64,000 bases of DNA from positions 62,001 through 126,000 of the forward strand of contig CAZBRD010000003.1 of assembly GCA_964494205.1 (NCBI GenBank), given 5' to 3'. The position numbers and the translations under genes were made by a program. Below the pieces are notes generated by a model, which saw only the letters and a list, made by a program, of their open reading frames with translations, searched no databases and was not told where the DNA came from. The first letter of the stretch is position 1, and every line of letters starts with the position of its first letter. Shown piece after piece: positions 1 through 9,578 of this stretch. This DNA comes from JBBTCX01 sp964494205 (GTDB lineage Bacteria > Planctomycetota > Phycisphaerae > UBA1845).

Positions 1-516
1 ATCATTGAACGGGACATGGCGAGTTTCGATCGTCGCCGGCAACACATCTTGAAAATGGGCGCTCGCTGGATGAACAACGAATGGAAGCCCGAGGATTGGG
101 GTCTGCAGAACGACCCGATTCATCGCGCGGCGCTGGAGAACGCAACTGCACAGGCTGCGCTGAGTGATGCGGCGAAGAGTGCGGCGATCGCGAAGCCGAC
201 GGAACCCGTCGCACCACCGCTCCCTACGCGGTGGGTTGCACACAAACCACCCACATGGATCGCGTACGTCGAGGATTTTCGAAAGAAATACAACCTCGAC
301 GCGGGACAGATCGCTGCGGTCGAGTCGATCCATGCGGAGTTGCTTCTTCGGGCGAATGACTATCTCGAGCAGCACAAGGAGAAGCTTCTGCCGATTCCGG
401 AGGACAAGCGTGATGCTGATCCGGGGTTTGAGCCCATCAAACAGTGGTTCAAGGAGTTGCAAGAGCGACTCGACGCAGTACCTACTTCGGCCCAACGCGA
501 GGCGAAACGGCCATAA
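1..516 (+). CDS. hypothetical protein, C-terminal part (5' end outside window)
   Basis: The frame is open from base 1, so the ATG at 16 is probably internal and the gene starts before the window. The visible part is hydrophilic and charged, with an Ala/Pro-rich linker followed by a helical C-terminal segment (LDAGQIAAVESIHAELLLRANDY). That segment, with its LDAxQ...A.(E/D) spacing, faintly recalls the LTxxQ helices of Spy/CpxP-like periplasmic proteins. This is only a resemblance and I do not assign a function. The stop is at 514-516. The next gene is on the same strand 126 bp away. Confidence 0.6.
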   Translation: MIERDMASFDRRRQHILKMGARWMNNEWKPEDWGLQNDPIHRAALENATAQAALSDAAKSAAIAKPTEPVAPPLPTRWVAHKPPTWIAYVEDFRKKYNLDAGQIAAVESIHAELLLRANDYLEQHKEKLLPIPEDKRDADPGFEPIKQWFKELQERLDAVPTSAQREAKRP

Positions 517-642
517 GGCATTTTTTGCCAATTACTTACCTTTCAAGTGCTTCATCCTGCGGTCAGGGGGTGGACGTTGATTACCGCTGGTCAGATAACT
601 ACGATTTGCCGATGAGAACTATCTGGTGGCAGATGAGACACA

Positions 643-1749
643 ATGATTGAACAACGCTACATCAAGTTCAGGTTTTCCGCGGTCCTCGTCGGGTCGGTTG
701 GGGCGCTGGCATTCATGGCGGCAGGGGCTGCGGCGCAGTCGCCCGATTATTCGCCCGTAACGAGTTTTGATGCGTACGGCAATGCACGCCACCGGTGGGT
801 CGATCGCAACAGTTTTGGAACCAGTCCGATCTATCGCCCTGCCACAACATCTCCCATAAACACCCTCCTACAGACCCGTCGCTCTGCCGCAAGGCAGGGG
901 TTTGGTTTCAACGAAGCTGCGGCGACGTATGGCTTATCGGGGAGGCCCATCAAGACGGCGCGCTCCGGCTGGCAGGACGGCCGCGGCGGACTGCCGCGTT
1001 CTTTTCAGTTGTACGGCGGGTTTGGCGAAAGGTCGGAGACGGGTGGCAACATAGGTTCGGCCCTGGCCAGAAAAAGGGCATTGATTCAGGCAACGTCGCT
1101 GGTTGCGCCTGTGCATCGAGCGATGATTCGAAATTCTTCCTTTGGCGACCCATTGCAGATGGCGGCGGAGCATCCATTCCTCGATCAACCGACGGAGCCG
1201 ATAGAGGGGGCGAAAGATGTACCTCTCGAAGAGTTGCTTACCAAAGATGCCGATTCCGTTTTCGAGCGGAGCATGGATGAAGGGTGGGACGCATTTGCCG
1301 AAGGACAATACAGGCTTGCGGCACGATCCTTTGAGGCGGCGGCGACGATCAAGCCGGACAAAGTCGAGCCGAGTATTGGTCAGGTTTTCTGTTATGCGGC
1401 TGTCGGCGCCATGAAGACGGCCACCGCAGTCTTGCCGCAAATCGCTGTGAGCCGAGGCAACTTCTTTTCGATAGCCGGCGAAATGGACATGGGGTCACGG
1501 TTTGCTCGTGCAGCAGAAGTTGCTGACGTGTCGATTCAAACTCGGCTGCATGCTGCCGAAAACCCAGCGGATGTGAACGCGGCTGCGCTGAATGTTGTCG
1601 TTCAATGGTTCCTCGGGCGCAAAGGGGAAGCGCAAGCGGCTGCGTCGGCGTTGTCGAGGACATTTCCCACCAGCACGTTCGCGAATTGGCCTTCACTGTT
1701 GAATGATGAACCAACCTCTACAACGTCTGTGCCGAATACGGGGTCCTAG
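643..1749 (+). CDS. secreted protein with a C-terminal TPR-like helical region
   Basis: A 368-residue protein. Residues 1-31 look like a signal peptide: positive N-terminus, hydrophobic core around VLVGSVGALAFMAAG, and an Ala-rich cleavage site before QSPDYSP. The middle is a low-complexity Ser/Arg/Gly-rich linker. From about residue 205 to 345 it becomes helical, with a TPR-like unit (GWDAFAEGQYRLAARSFEAA, about residues 213-232). This suggests an exported protein that uses TPR-type repeats for protein contacts. No catalytic motif is visible. It precedes the polysaccharide gene by 69 bp on the same strand, so the two may be co-transcribed. The only start fitting the signal peptide is the ATG at 643; the upstream Shine-Dalgarno match is weak. 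Confidence 0.75.
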   Translation: MIEQRYIKFRFSAVLVGSVGALAFMAAGAAAQSPDYSPVTSFDAYGNARHRWVDRNSFGTSPIYRPATTSPINTLLQTRRSAARQGFGFNEAAATYGLSGRPIKTARSGWQDGRGGLPRSFQLYGGFGERSETGGNIGSALARKRALIQATSLVAPVHRAMIRNSSFGDPLQMAAEHPFLDQPTEPIEGAKDVPLEELLTKDADSVFERSMDEGWDAFAEGQYRLAARSFEAAATIKPDKVEPSIGQVFCYAAVGAMKTATAVLPQIAVSRGNFFSIAGEMDMGSRFARAAEVADVSIQTRLHAAENPADVNAAALNVVVQWFLGRKGEAQAAASALSRTFPTSTFANWPSLLNDEPTSTTSVPNTGS

Positions 1750-1818
1750 TCGCCTACTGCATCTGATTGGTACCAGACTTAGCGAGCGTAGATCGCTCGA
1801 CGTTCGTGGCCGAGTCGA

Positions 1819-3816
1819 ATGAATGAGCTTGATGATCCAAGAGAACCGTTGCCCGGTGTGCTGATCAAGTATCGCACGCTGGTCATCATCCTTGTTCATG
1901 CGTTTCTATTCGGCTTCGCGCTCTTTTGTGCGTTCTTGAATGCGTACAACTTTCGATTTGATCACGGCACGCGTGAGGCGCCGCGTTATTGGTTTCTAAA
2001 CCTGTTCCTTCCGTTACTGGCGCTGGGTGTTCCGCTCAAGCTGATGGTTTTCTATTGGGCAAAGCAGTTTCAGGGGTCATGGCGCTACGTCGGAATTCGT
2101 GACATTTTCGGCGTGACCAGTGCGTCGCTGATCGCGACGTTTGTTTTCCTGACCGCGTATTTCGCGGTTGAAAACGGCTGGCAGGCCTATTCGGGCGAGT
2201 TGCTCATCGACTCGGCTGCGACGCCGGATCTGCGACAATCTCCCGTCTTCTTTCTTGACTGGGCGATCACGATTGCGTTCGTTTGCGCGGCGCGGATTCT
2301 CGTTCGATTCTACTACGAAGATATTTATCCCCGGCGCAACGAAGAGGCGCTTCGAGTGTTAATGATCGGCGCGGGGAACAGCGGGGAGTCTGCCTTGCGT
2401 GAGATGCATCGCCTGCAAAAAGGGCGGTACCTGTGCATCGGGTTTCTTGACGATCGCGAAACGCACGCCAATTCGATCATCCACGGCGCGGAGGTGCTGG
2501 GCCCAACATCGCAGATTCGCGAAGTTTGTATTGAAATGGGCGTTCGCGAAGTGTGGATCACCATGCCCAAGCCGGGCCCCAAGTTCATTCGCCAGCTGGT
2601 TGAGAAATGCGAAGGAACCGGCGTTCAGTTTCGTACGATTCCAACCATCGCCGATGTCGTCGAGGGGAATGTGCACGTCAGCCAGATTCGTGACGTCGAT
2701 ATCGCCGACTTGCTGGGACGGGATCCGGTACGGCTCGATGTGGAGGAAATCGCTCATCAGCTGCGCGGCAAACGCGTACTTGTCACGGGAGCCGGTGGGA
2801 GCATTGGTTCCGAAATGTGTCGACAAGTGGCGGCGTTTCATCCTGAGACGCTCGCGCTGGTCGAGCAGGCAGAGAACAATCTGTTTGAAATTGATCGCGA
2901 GCTCCGGCGGAATTATCCAAACCTGGCCATTGTTCCGTATGTGGCTGATATTTTCGATCGCAAGCGGATGAAGAACGTTTTCGACGAAATCCAGCCGTCG
3001 GTCGTTTTTCATGCGGCGGCGCACAAGCACGTCCCCATGATGGAACTCAACGTGGGCGAAGCCATCAAGAACAACGTCGGTGGGACCTCTGTCGTCGCGG
3101 AGTGTGCGTTGGAGTCCGGCGTTGAAAAAATGGTGATGATCTCCACGGACAAGGCCGTGAATCCAACGAGCGTCATGGGGTGTTCGAAGCGCGTGGCTGA
3201 ACGCTACGTTCAGACGCTGAACGGACAAGGCAGCACGCAGTTCGTTACGGTGCGATTTGGAAATGTTCTCGGCAGCAGCGGGAGTGTGGTGCCGATTTTT
3301 AAGCAGCAGATCGCCGCAGGAGGACCTGTGACGGTGACGCACCCGGATATGGTGCGTTATTTCATGACAATTACCGAGGCGGCGCAACTCGTATTGCAGG
3401 CCGGGGCGATGGGGCGAGGCGGGGAGATCTATGTCTTGCGCATGGGTGACCCGGTTAAGATCATCGACCTTGCGCGCGACATGGTCACCCTCAGCGGGTT
3501 GCGGCCTGGCGTGGATATCGAAATCAAAATCACCGGGAAGCGACCCGGCGAAAAGCTGTTTGAGGAGTTATCTTTTGCCGGCGAGGACATCGGCGATACC
3601 GCACATCCCAAGATCGGAATCTGGAAGCACCAGTCGGCCGATGGTGAGACCATCCGTGCTGCGGTAAAATTGTTGTTGGAGAAGGCTGACAGTGAAGGCC
3701 CATCGGAGTTGATCCGTGAGCTGAAGCGCGCCGTGCCCGAGTACACACCGGAAGTGAATGTCTCACCGGCAGCTCAACGAAACACGTCGTCAAATGTGGA
3801 CGCTGTTCGACAGTAA
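1819..3816 (+). CDS. membrane nucleotide-sugar 4,6-dehydratase/epimerase, CapD/WbpM/FlaA1 family
   Basis: A 665-residue protein with the full architecture of the large membrane-bound family that makes 4-keto-6-deoxy UDP-sugars for capsule, O-antigen or glycan synthesis. Four hydrophobic segments lie at about residues 20-45, 60-85, 98-120 and 145-165. A first Rossmann domain has GAGNSG at 184-189. The catalytic extended SDR domain has TGAGGSIGSE starting at residue 323. The active-site stretch STDKAVNPTSVMGCSKR (442-458) carries Met453 and Lys457. Met replaces the usual SDR tyrosine, as is normal for this family (SMK rather than SYK). The exact sugar product cannot be read from the sequence. 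Family identity is secure. Confidence 0.93.
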   Translation: MNELDDPREPLPGVLIKYRTLVIILVHAFLFGFALFCAFLNAYNFRFDHGTREAPRYWFLNLFLPLLALGVPLKLMVFYWAKQFQGSWRYVGIRDIFGVTSASLIATFVFLTAYFAVENGWQAYSGELLIDSAATPDLRQSPVFFLDWAITIAFVCAARILVRFYYEDIYPRRNEEALRVLMIGAGNSGESALREMHRLQKGRYLCIGFLDDRETHANSIIHGAEVLGPTSQIREVCIEMGVREVWITMPKPGPKFIRQLVEKCEGTGVQFRTIPTIADVVEGNVHVSQIRDVDIADLLGRDPVRLDVEEIAHQLRGKRVLVTGAGGSIGSEMCRQVAAFHPETLALVEQAENNLFEIDRELRRNYPNLAIVPYVADIFDRKRMKNVFDEIQPSVVFHAAAHKHVPMMELNVGEAIKNNVGGTSVVAECALESGVEKMVMISTDKAVNPTSVMGCSKRVAERYVQTLNGQGSTQFVTVRFGNVLGSSGSVVPIFKQQIAAGGPVTVTHPDMVRYFMTITEAAQLVLQAGAMGRGGEIYVLRMGDPVKIIDLARDMVTLSGLRPGVDIEIKITGKRPGEKLFEELSFAGEDIGDTAHPKIGIWKHQSADGETIRAAVKLLLEKADSEGPSELIRELKRAVPEYTPEVNVSPAAQRNTSSNVDAVRQ

Positions 3817-4186
3817 TCAAATCTACAACGATGTGCAGCCGCAATTTTCGTTTCGCGTGATTAACAATCTCGATTATCAACGCCGCGTTGCTTTGGCGCC
3901 GAAAAGAGCATTTGTAGATTTCGAACACTCTAAGGCTCCCACCTAACGTTGCAGCTCCCACACTTTTCAAACTCAATATTTGATATTGGCTCGAGGTTGT
4001 CTGTTTTAGGCGAATGGGACTCCGCTGCTCGGTAACCAAGGCATTCTTTGGAAGAAGCCGCTGTGGGATTCATACCAAGTTGAGAATGTGTGAGACAAAA
4101 AGAAAGCCGCCTGTGGATTGCTCCACAGGCGGCTCTTGAGTTTACCTATCGACAACGCCCGGTCGCCCGAACGCTGTCACTGAGCA
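3817..4186. other. convergent intergenic region, 370 bp
   Basis: Lies between the CapD-like gene (+) and the IPTL-CTERM protein gene (-). The only element I can support is the strong minus-strand terminator at 4096-4134. Short open frames here lack a start signal and any recognisable protein, so I call none. Confidence 0.6.
4096..4134 (-). terminator. rho-independent terminator of the 1522-aa secreted protein gene
   Basis: A perfect 13-bp stem (4105-4117 pairs with 4122-4134) closes a 4-nt loop. On the minus strand it is followed by TTTCTTTTT (4104-4096). It sits about 50 bp downstream of the stop at 4187, the right place and direction to end that transcript. Confidence 0.9.
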
Positions 4187-7100
4187 TCAGCCGGCGATCG
4201 GCTGACGACGGCCGAAGTAGACCTTACCAACGGTGATCAACATGAGGGCCATGATGATCATGCCCCACTCGTTCAACGTCGGAATCGGCTCACCGGTGCA
4301 ATCCGGCACGCCGTTCTGGTTGACGTCGATAGTATCGTCATCACCCGGACAGAGGTCGTTGCAATCCGAAACACTATCGCCGTCCGAATCGATATCGGAG
4401 ATTCCGCAACCGCAGATACCCGGCAGGATCTTGTTCGGATCAAGCGGGCAGCCGTCGTTGCAATTCGGCGTGCCGTCCATATCGCTGTCTGTATCCGCTG
4501 TTCCGCAGCCGCAGATACCCGGGCTGAGCTTGTTCGGATCGTCATCACAGGTCTCGCAAGCGTTACCCGCAATGTCGCCGTCGTTGTTTTCCTGACCCGG
4601 ATTGGCGTCGCTCGGGCAATTGTCGCAGGCATTGCCTACGCCGTCGCCGTCGCCATCTTCCTGACCCGGATTGGCTACGTTGTCGCAGTTATCGCACGCG
4701 TTGCCGAGACCGTCGCCGTCCGAGTTTTCCTGGCCCGGATTGGTGACCGACGGGCAGTTGTCGCAGGCGTCACCGAGCGGGTCGCCGTCGCCATTCTGCT
4801 GTCCGGCGTTGGAGACCGCCACGCAGTTGTCGCAGGCATCGCCCACGCCGTCCGCATCGCCGTCTTCCTGCAACGGATTACTGACGAGGTCGCAGTTATC
4901 GCAGGCATCGCCAAGGCCGTCGCCGTCCGAGTTCTGCTGGCCGCTGTTTGAGGCAGCCGGGCAGTTGTCGCAAGCATCACCAACGGTATCGAGATCGCCG
5001 TCTTGCTGACCCGGATTACTGACGAGGTCGCAATTGTCGCAGGCATCGCCAAGGCCGTCACCGTCAGAGTTCGTCTGACCAGCGTTGGAGATCGACGGGC
5101 AATTGTCGCAGGCGTTGCCTACACCATCGCCGTCGCTGTCTTCCTGACCCGGGTTGCTGACCAACGGGCAGTTGTCGCAAGCATCGCCGAAGGCGTCGCC
5201 ATCGGAGTTCTGCTGACCGGAGTTGGAAATCGCCACGCAGTTGTCGCAGGCATCGCCAACGGTATCGAGATCGCCGTCTTGCTGACCCGCATTATCGACG
5301 AGGTCGCAGTTATCGCAGGCATCGCCGAAGGCATCGGTGTCCGAATTGGCCTGATCAGCATTCGGGATGTTCGGGCAATTGTCGCCGCAAACATCGAACA
5401 CGCCGTCACCATCGGTGTCCGGACCGCAAACCGAACCGCCGCCTTGGAACTCGCCATTGGCAGCTGCACAGGCCGACTCGAGCTGAATCGAGCAAGCGCC
5501 TGTCGGCAAGCAGCAGGCACCGAGGTTCTCGCACTCGATGTGCAATTCGCCGGTTCCTGTGTCACCGCCGTAGCCGCCCAGGCGAATCTTGTAGCAGTTG
5601 CCTGAAACAACAAGGTTGGCCAAGTATGATTGGAACGTACCCGGCGGCAAGCACTCATCCGGTGGAGGCGCGCCCGCATCGTCATTGCACCCGAGCAGGG
5701 CCGTCGCCGGGCAGGTGCAACCGTCATAGACCGCGATTTGCGTATCGAGCGCACTTCCGCACGAATCAATTCGCAATTGACCTGTGCAGGTTGCGTAGTA
5801 GTTGAACCAAACGTCGCTTTGAATATTTGGACCGCCAAACAAGCCGCAGTTCGGTCCAAACGTTGGTGCGGTACCATCGGTCGTGGCGCCAGTTGTATCG
5901 AACGGTGTCGTGCCATCGAATATCAGCTCGCGGGCCGCACAATCGTCAGTGCAGAGGAATTGTGCGCACTGCGTGCAACTTCCGTGGTAGATACCGTTGA
6001 TGCTAGCGCAGTTCGCCGGAGTCGTAACTTCGCAACCGCCGGTTTGATCCGTGTAGCAGCAAGCACCAACCGTCGTCGGATCTGGGCTTTCGCAATCATC
6101 GAGTAGGTCGTTGCCGTTGCAGTCCGTACTGAACGGCGGCAAACCGTTGTCGAAGTGTAACGACCATGAGGCCACCGTACCTGCATCAAAGGCGCAGAAG
6201 TCGGTGAGCGTCAGGGTCCAGAGACCGCTCTTCTCCATGCCGTCAAACGCCGACAACGGGTTTTGGCCACTATAAGTACCCGGAGGAATCGTTGCACCTG
6301 CTGCGGATGCCGCTGCATCGATTGAGCCGCTAGCCTCGTCGTCAAGGATATACGCGCCCGCGAGGTCTGAACTATCGTCCGGCGTTTGTGCACCGAGAAT
6401 CGTAACCGACGTAGCGCCGTGTGTAAGGACAGCGTTGACGTCACCGTACCAGGTGTGGTTAATGTTCAGGTCCACATCGAGATCGGTAATCAAACCCGAA
6501 TCAGGAACGTTGAAATTCAGGACAAGAGGTGTCCCCCCTGACGCACAATTCGGGCTGTTGTCCGGAATTGCGCCGCCTGCAAGACCGTCAAAGTCCTTGG
6601 AGCCGGTATCGGTCGGCAGCAAGTCCAAATAGTCGAGGACGAGGTTGTCGTTGCAGTCACAGGGGTCGCCATTGGCGTCACTGCACGCGGTAGGATCGCC
6701 TAACCATGTTCCACCAGCCGCGTTGCAAACTGCTTCGCGTACGTTGGAGCAACCGATCGAAAGTGGTGCGTCTTGGTTAAGGATATGGAGCGACCAGGCG
6801 CGAACTGTACCCGTGTCTGCACCGACATGGTCTGTCACGCGGAGGATCCATGGACCAAGCTTGTCTTGACCGTCAAAGGCGGACAAGGGGTTGTCAGGCC
6901 TATAGCTTCCCGGGGCAATGATGGCAGCAGAGCCAGCTGCAGCAACGGCTGCCGCATCAAAGGTAGTGGCCGCTTCATCGTCAAAGAAATACAAGCCGTC
7001 CGGATTCGAATCATCATCCGGCGAAGCGTTGCCTAAGAGCCGTACACTCGTCGCACCGTGCGTCAACGTGACGTTCACGTCGCCATACCATGTATGTACG

Positions 7101-8755
7101 AAGTTCAGATCGACATTGATGTCGGAAATGATTCCAGAATCCGGGACCGACACCGAGAACTCGACGCCGCAACGATCGGGGATTGTGTCAAGGTTGGTGT
7201 CAATACAGGTTTGACCGACCGGGCATGCCACGCCTGGGCAGGTCGTCGCGCCATTGTCTGGAATCGCAACGTCTGGGCTAATGTCAATATTCGTGGCCCG
7301 GACTTCAGCTGTCGGTGCACCGCAGCAAGCACCAACGGCACAAGGTGATGCCGAGCAATCCGTTCCATTACCGAGGTATGTACCGCCTGCGGACGCACAG
7401 CATCCAGCCGTCGCGACGCTGCAAGCTTCACCGCTGCAGCAAGCGCCAGTTGGCAAAGTGCAGCTCACAGCACCCGCGCAAGCAACACCATTATCGCTCA
7501 CAGACAGATTATAAGTACCCTGACCTGTGCCGAAACCACCAACTGCGATGTGATAAACTTGGCCAGGAATCGTGCACCAAGTCACCGTAGATGCTCTATT
7601 CGTCGTAAGGCTACCCGTGCTCGCACAGGCGGACACGAATGGAGCAGCCTGATCATCGTTACCGCCGACGCAAACTCCGCTGCAGCATTCGTTGCACCAG
7701 ACCTGCATCAACGTATCAAACGCCGTTTGGTCGCTGCACAAGGTGGCCGTCATAGTATTTCCAGTACCAACCACGTTGTACCACAGCGCCTGGTTCACGG
7801 CAGTTACGCCGCACGTTCCCGTTGAAAGCGGGTCATCTGTCGCGTGACCGACAAAGTTTGACGCAGTGACTGAGCCCGGCACAGACAAAGTCGGTGCGCC
7901 GGAGCAGTTGTCATTCGGCTCTGGTACAAGGGTAACGGACGATGGTGGAACGAGGACCGCAGTATAGCTGTCAATGCTGTTCGAAATAAACGCGGTGCTC
8001 GCCGCACCGGTGGTACGAGTTTGCAGAACATAGTACGAAGTCGAGTTGGCCAACAAAGCCAGTGACGGGATCGTTTGCGCTGCATACACGAATGACTCGG
8101 CGGTAGAGCAATTGATCGCAGTCAACGCACCGCAGGAACCACTGAACATCGTCCAGTTAATGTCTTGCGAACCGGTATCGGCCAACGCCGCAACGGCACC
8201 GGTCGCACCGGCAGGTGTCGTGAACTGAAACCAAATTCCGAAAACGTTCGTGGCTGCGCACGGGATCGCTCCATCGGCGGTTACCGCGAGGTTATTCTGC
8301 CACTTGCTGTCACCATGTGGCAGCGAAAGCACCGAGGCCGTTAGGCAAGTGTCAGCTCCTTGGGCAGCGACACCTCCCAAACCACGAATCTCGGGCTCCT
8401 GTTCGAACAAAGACCAAAGTTTGTTTAGTCCGTCTTCGCTCGATAATTGGTCGTCTCCGATGTTTTGCAGGGCTGCTGCAACATCAACCAAGCCCAAATT
8501 GATTGCATGCTGGGTGGCTTCCTTGACGGTTCTCGCATCTGTCAGATCGACAGCGGCAAGAAAGTTCCCGAAAAACTCGCGGGCACCAACTTCTTCTCCG
8601 CTTGGTGTTTGAACTGTACGTTCAGTGGCCTCTTCGACCGCATCAAGTTGGACCGTTATTTGTTGTTGCGCTAGTCCAAACGTCGACATACATAGGCCGA
8701 CGCATAGCCCTAAAAGGCCTGTTTTCCTGAATAGTCCCATACAATTTGCTTTCAT
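4187..8755 (-). CDS. large secreted protein: two P domains, twelve thrombospondin type-3 repeats, IPTL-CTERM tail
   Basis: A 1522-residue exported protein. I place the start at the ATG at 8755, not the longer frame to 8974. It is preceded by GAGGAGCAAGAGG, and it puts a clean signal peptide (residues 1-29, ending TFGLA) at the N-terminus. Regions in order: Cys-containing beta domains resembling pre-peptidase C-terminal modules (about 90-520); two proprotein-convertase P-like domains (about 532-657 and 747-867), each with VPDSGxIxDxxVDLN followed by HTWYGDVN; CCLPTGAC-type cysteine motifs; and twelve 23-residue thrombospondin type-3 calcium-binding repeats (about 1122-1398). The C-terminus is PIPTLNEWGMII, a hydrophobic helix, then GRRQ. 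This is the IPTL-CTERM pattern, a sorting tail expected to be processed by an exosortase-type system. Likely a surface or matrix protein; no enzyme motif is visible. Confidence 0.88.
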   Translation of the reverse strand: MKANCMGLFRKTGLLGLCVGLCMSTFGLAQQQITVQLDAVEEATERTVQTPSGEEVGAREFFGNFLAAVDLTDARTVKEATQHAINLGLVDVAAALQNIGDDQLSSEDGLNKLWSLFEQEPEIRGLGGVAAQGADTCLTASVLSLPHGDSKWQNNLAVTADGAIPCAATNVFGIWFQFTTPAGATGAVAALADTGSQDINWTMFSGSCGALTAINCSTAESFVYAAQTIPSLALLANSTSYYVLQTRTTGAASTAFISNSIDSYTAVLVPPSSVTLVPEPNDNCSGAPTLSVPGSVTASNFVGHATDDPLSTGTCGVTAVNQALWYNVVGTGNTMTATLCSDQTAFDTLMQVWCNECCSGVCVGGNDDQAAPFVSACASTGSLTTNRASTVTWCTIPGQVYHIAVGGFGTGQGTYNLSVSDNGVACAGAVSCTLPTGACCSGEACSVATAGCCASAGGTYLGNGTDCSASPCAVGACCGAPTAEVRATNIDISPDVAIPDNGATTCPGVACPVGQTCIDTNLDTIPDRCGVEFSVSVPDSGIISDINVDLNFVHTWYGDVNVTLTHGATSVRLLGNASPDDDSNPDGLYFFDDEAATTFDAAAVAAAGSAAIIAPGSYRPDNPLSAFDGQDKLGPWILRVTDHVGADTGTVRAWSLHILNQDAPLSIGCSNVREAVCNAAGGTWLGDPTACSDANGDPCDCNDNLVLDYLDLLPTDTGSKDFDGLAGGAIPDNSPNCASGGTPLVLNFNVPDSGLITDLDVDLNINHTWYGDVNAVLTHGATSVTILGAQTPDDSSDLAGAYILDDEASGSIDAAASAAGATIPPGTYSGQNPLSAFDGMEKSGLWTLTLTDFCAFDAGTVASWSLHFDNGLPPFSTDCNGNDLLDDCESPDPTTVGACCYTDQTGGCEVTTPANCASINGIYHGSCTQCAQFLCTDDCAARELIFDGTTPFDTTGATTDGTAPTFGPNCGLFGGPNIQSDVWFNYYATCTGQLRIDSCGSALDTQIAVYDGCTCPATALLGCNDDAGAPPPDECLPPGTFQSYLANLVVSGNCYKIRLGGYGGDTGTGELHIECENLGACCLPTGACSIQLESACAAANGEFQGGGSVCGPDTDGDGVFDVCGDNCPNIPNADQANSDTDAFGDACDNCDLVDNAGQQDGDLDTVGDACDNCVAISNSGQQNSDGDAFGDACDNCPLVSNPGQEDSDGDGVGNACDNCPSISNAGQTNSDGDGLGDACDNCDLVSNPGQQDGDLDTVGDACDNCPAASNSGQQNSDGDGLGDACDNCDLVSNPLQEDGDADGVGDACDNCVAVSNAGQQNGDGDPLGDACDNCPSVTNPGQENSDGDGLGNACDNCDNVANPGQEDGDGDGVGNACDNCPSDANPGQENNDGDIAGNACETCDDDPNKLSPGICGCGTADTDSDMDGTPNCNDGCPLDPNKILPGICGCGISDIDSDGDSVSDCNDLCPGDDDTIDVNQNGVPDCTGEPIPTLNEWGMIIMALMLITVGKVYFGRRQPIAG
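4560..5388 (-). repeat. array of twelve 69-bp thrombospondin type-3 coding repeats
   Basis: Each 69-bp unit encodes CDNC(P/D/V)xxxNxGQxxxDGDxxGxA, the DxDxDG calcium loop plus a Cys pair. The array has a higher-order period of four units: the stretch beginning at 4981 recurs at 5257, exactly 276 bp away. Units 2/6, 3/7, 4/8 and 5/9 are most alike. It is entirely coding. Confidence 0.9.
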
Positions 8756-8894
8756 CCTCTTGCTCCTCGCTTTTGGATCGATTCTGCCGGTTAACTCATC
8801 ATCCAGTGAGTTTCCCGACGACTTCCAATGACTTCCTAGATCATTCCACTTTGACACAGCTTTTATTAAGAGTCGTTCTTGTTTGGGGGGTGAG

Positions 8895-9578
8895 TTACTT
8901 TGCGGGTGGCGCGCGCGGCTGGCGAACCAATTGGTGCTGCGTTCGGAACCACCGTGAGTCGACTGGGGGGACATTTCCCAGCCTGACGCCAGTGAAGGAC
9001 CGAATCACCCGACCTACCGAGCGGAGTCGCTCATCGGTCAGGACAGCCAAAATGCTCGCGATGAAAAACGCAACCAGAAACGCCGCGAAAACAAACCCAC
9101 CGAGGTTTGCGAGGACATACACCGCGGCATTGGATTCTTGAGTGCTCAGCAGCAAACCATGCTTGAACCCGAAAGGTGCGACGAGAAGTTCAACACCGCA
9201 CCATCCAAGTGCAAGCAAGACCGGATCAAAACCACGCTTCTTCGATGCGTACGTGCCGCCAAGTGCATAAAGACCTGAGGCCAATGAAAGCGTGATGAGA
9301 GTTGTCCAACTCCATGTCGCGGCTGATTCCAGATGAATCACTTCTGAAAGGACGCAGAAGCTCAATCCCCAAGTGAGGCCGCCTAGAAATGCGAAACGAA
9401 CAGTGCTAAAACGAATACAGATGAAGAGTGGAACAAGTGCGAGCCAGCCGAGCCAAGGTGCGCTGTGCGGCACTGTTCCCAGTGCTAGCAACGCACCTCC
9501 CAGTCCGAGCGAACCGAGCATAAGCGGTCGCTTCAGCGAGGTCGGTACTGCGTGCTTTGATTGACTCAGCGCACTCAT
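8895..9578 (-). CDS. membrane protein resembling only the N-terminal domain of apolipoprotein N-acyltransferase
   Basis: A 227-residue protein with about six hydrophobic helices. The segment WLGWLALVPLFICIRF and the later GFKHGLLLSTQ...YVLANLGGF resemble the membrane half of Lnt (lipoprotein N-acylation in the inner membrane), including the stretch before its nitrilase-like domain. The catalytic nitrilase half (Glu-Lys-Cys), expected to bring Lnt to about 500 residues, is absent, and the frame ends after a short basic tail. It may be a degenerate copy, a stand-alone paralogue or an unrelated membrane protein. A second, intact lnt would be expected elsewhere. It is followed 139 bp later by the IPTL-CTERM gene on the same strand. 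Confidence 0.6.
   Translation of the reverse strand: MSALSQSKHAVPTSLKRPLMLGSLGLGGALLALGTVPHSAPWLGWLALVPLFICIRFSTVRFAFLGGLTWGLSFCVLSEVIHLESAATWSWTTLITLSLASGLYALGGTYASKKRGFDPVLLALGWCGVELLVAPFGFKHGLLLSTQESNAAVYVLANLGGFVFAAFLVAFFIASILAVLTDERLRSVGRVIRSFTGVRLGNVPPVDSRWFRTQHQLVRQPRAPPAK

Noticed and set aside
2359..3387. 342-codon open frame antisense to the CapD-like gene
   Set aside because: It shadows a strongly conserved enzyme. The residues are His/Arg-rich with no motif, as expected from GC-rich codon bias on the other strand.
3758..3946. 62-codon open frame overlapping the end of the CapD-like gene
   Set aside because: No ribosome site, overlaps a conserved coding end, and the product is not protein-like.
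4560..5388. Regular repeats that at first glance look like a CRISPR array
   Set aside because: The 69-bp period is in frame, encodes the TSP3 motif throughout, and has no repeat/spacer division. The same argument applies to 32000-39560. No cas genes are present.
8756..8974. N-terminal extension of the IPTL-CTERM protein
   Set aside because: It would overlap the Lnt-like gene and bury the signal peptide. The ATG at 8755 has a strong ribosome site.
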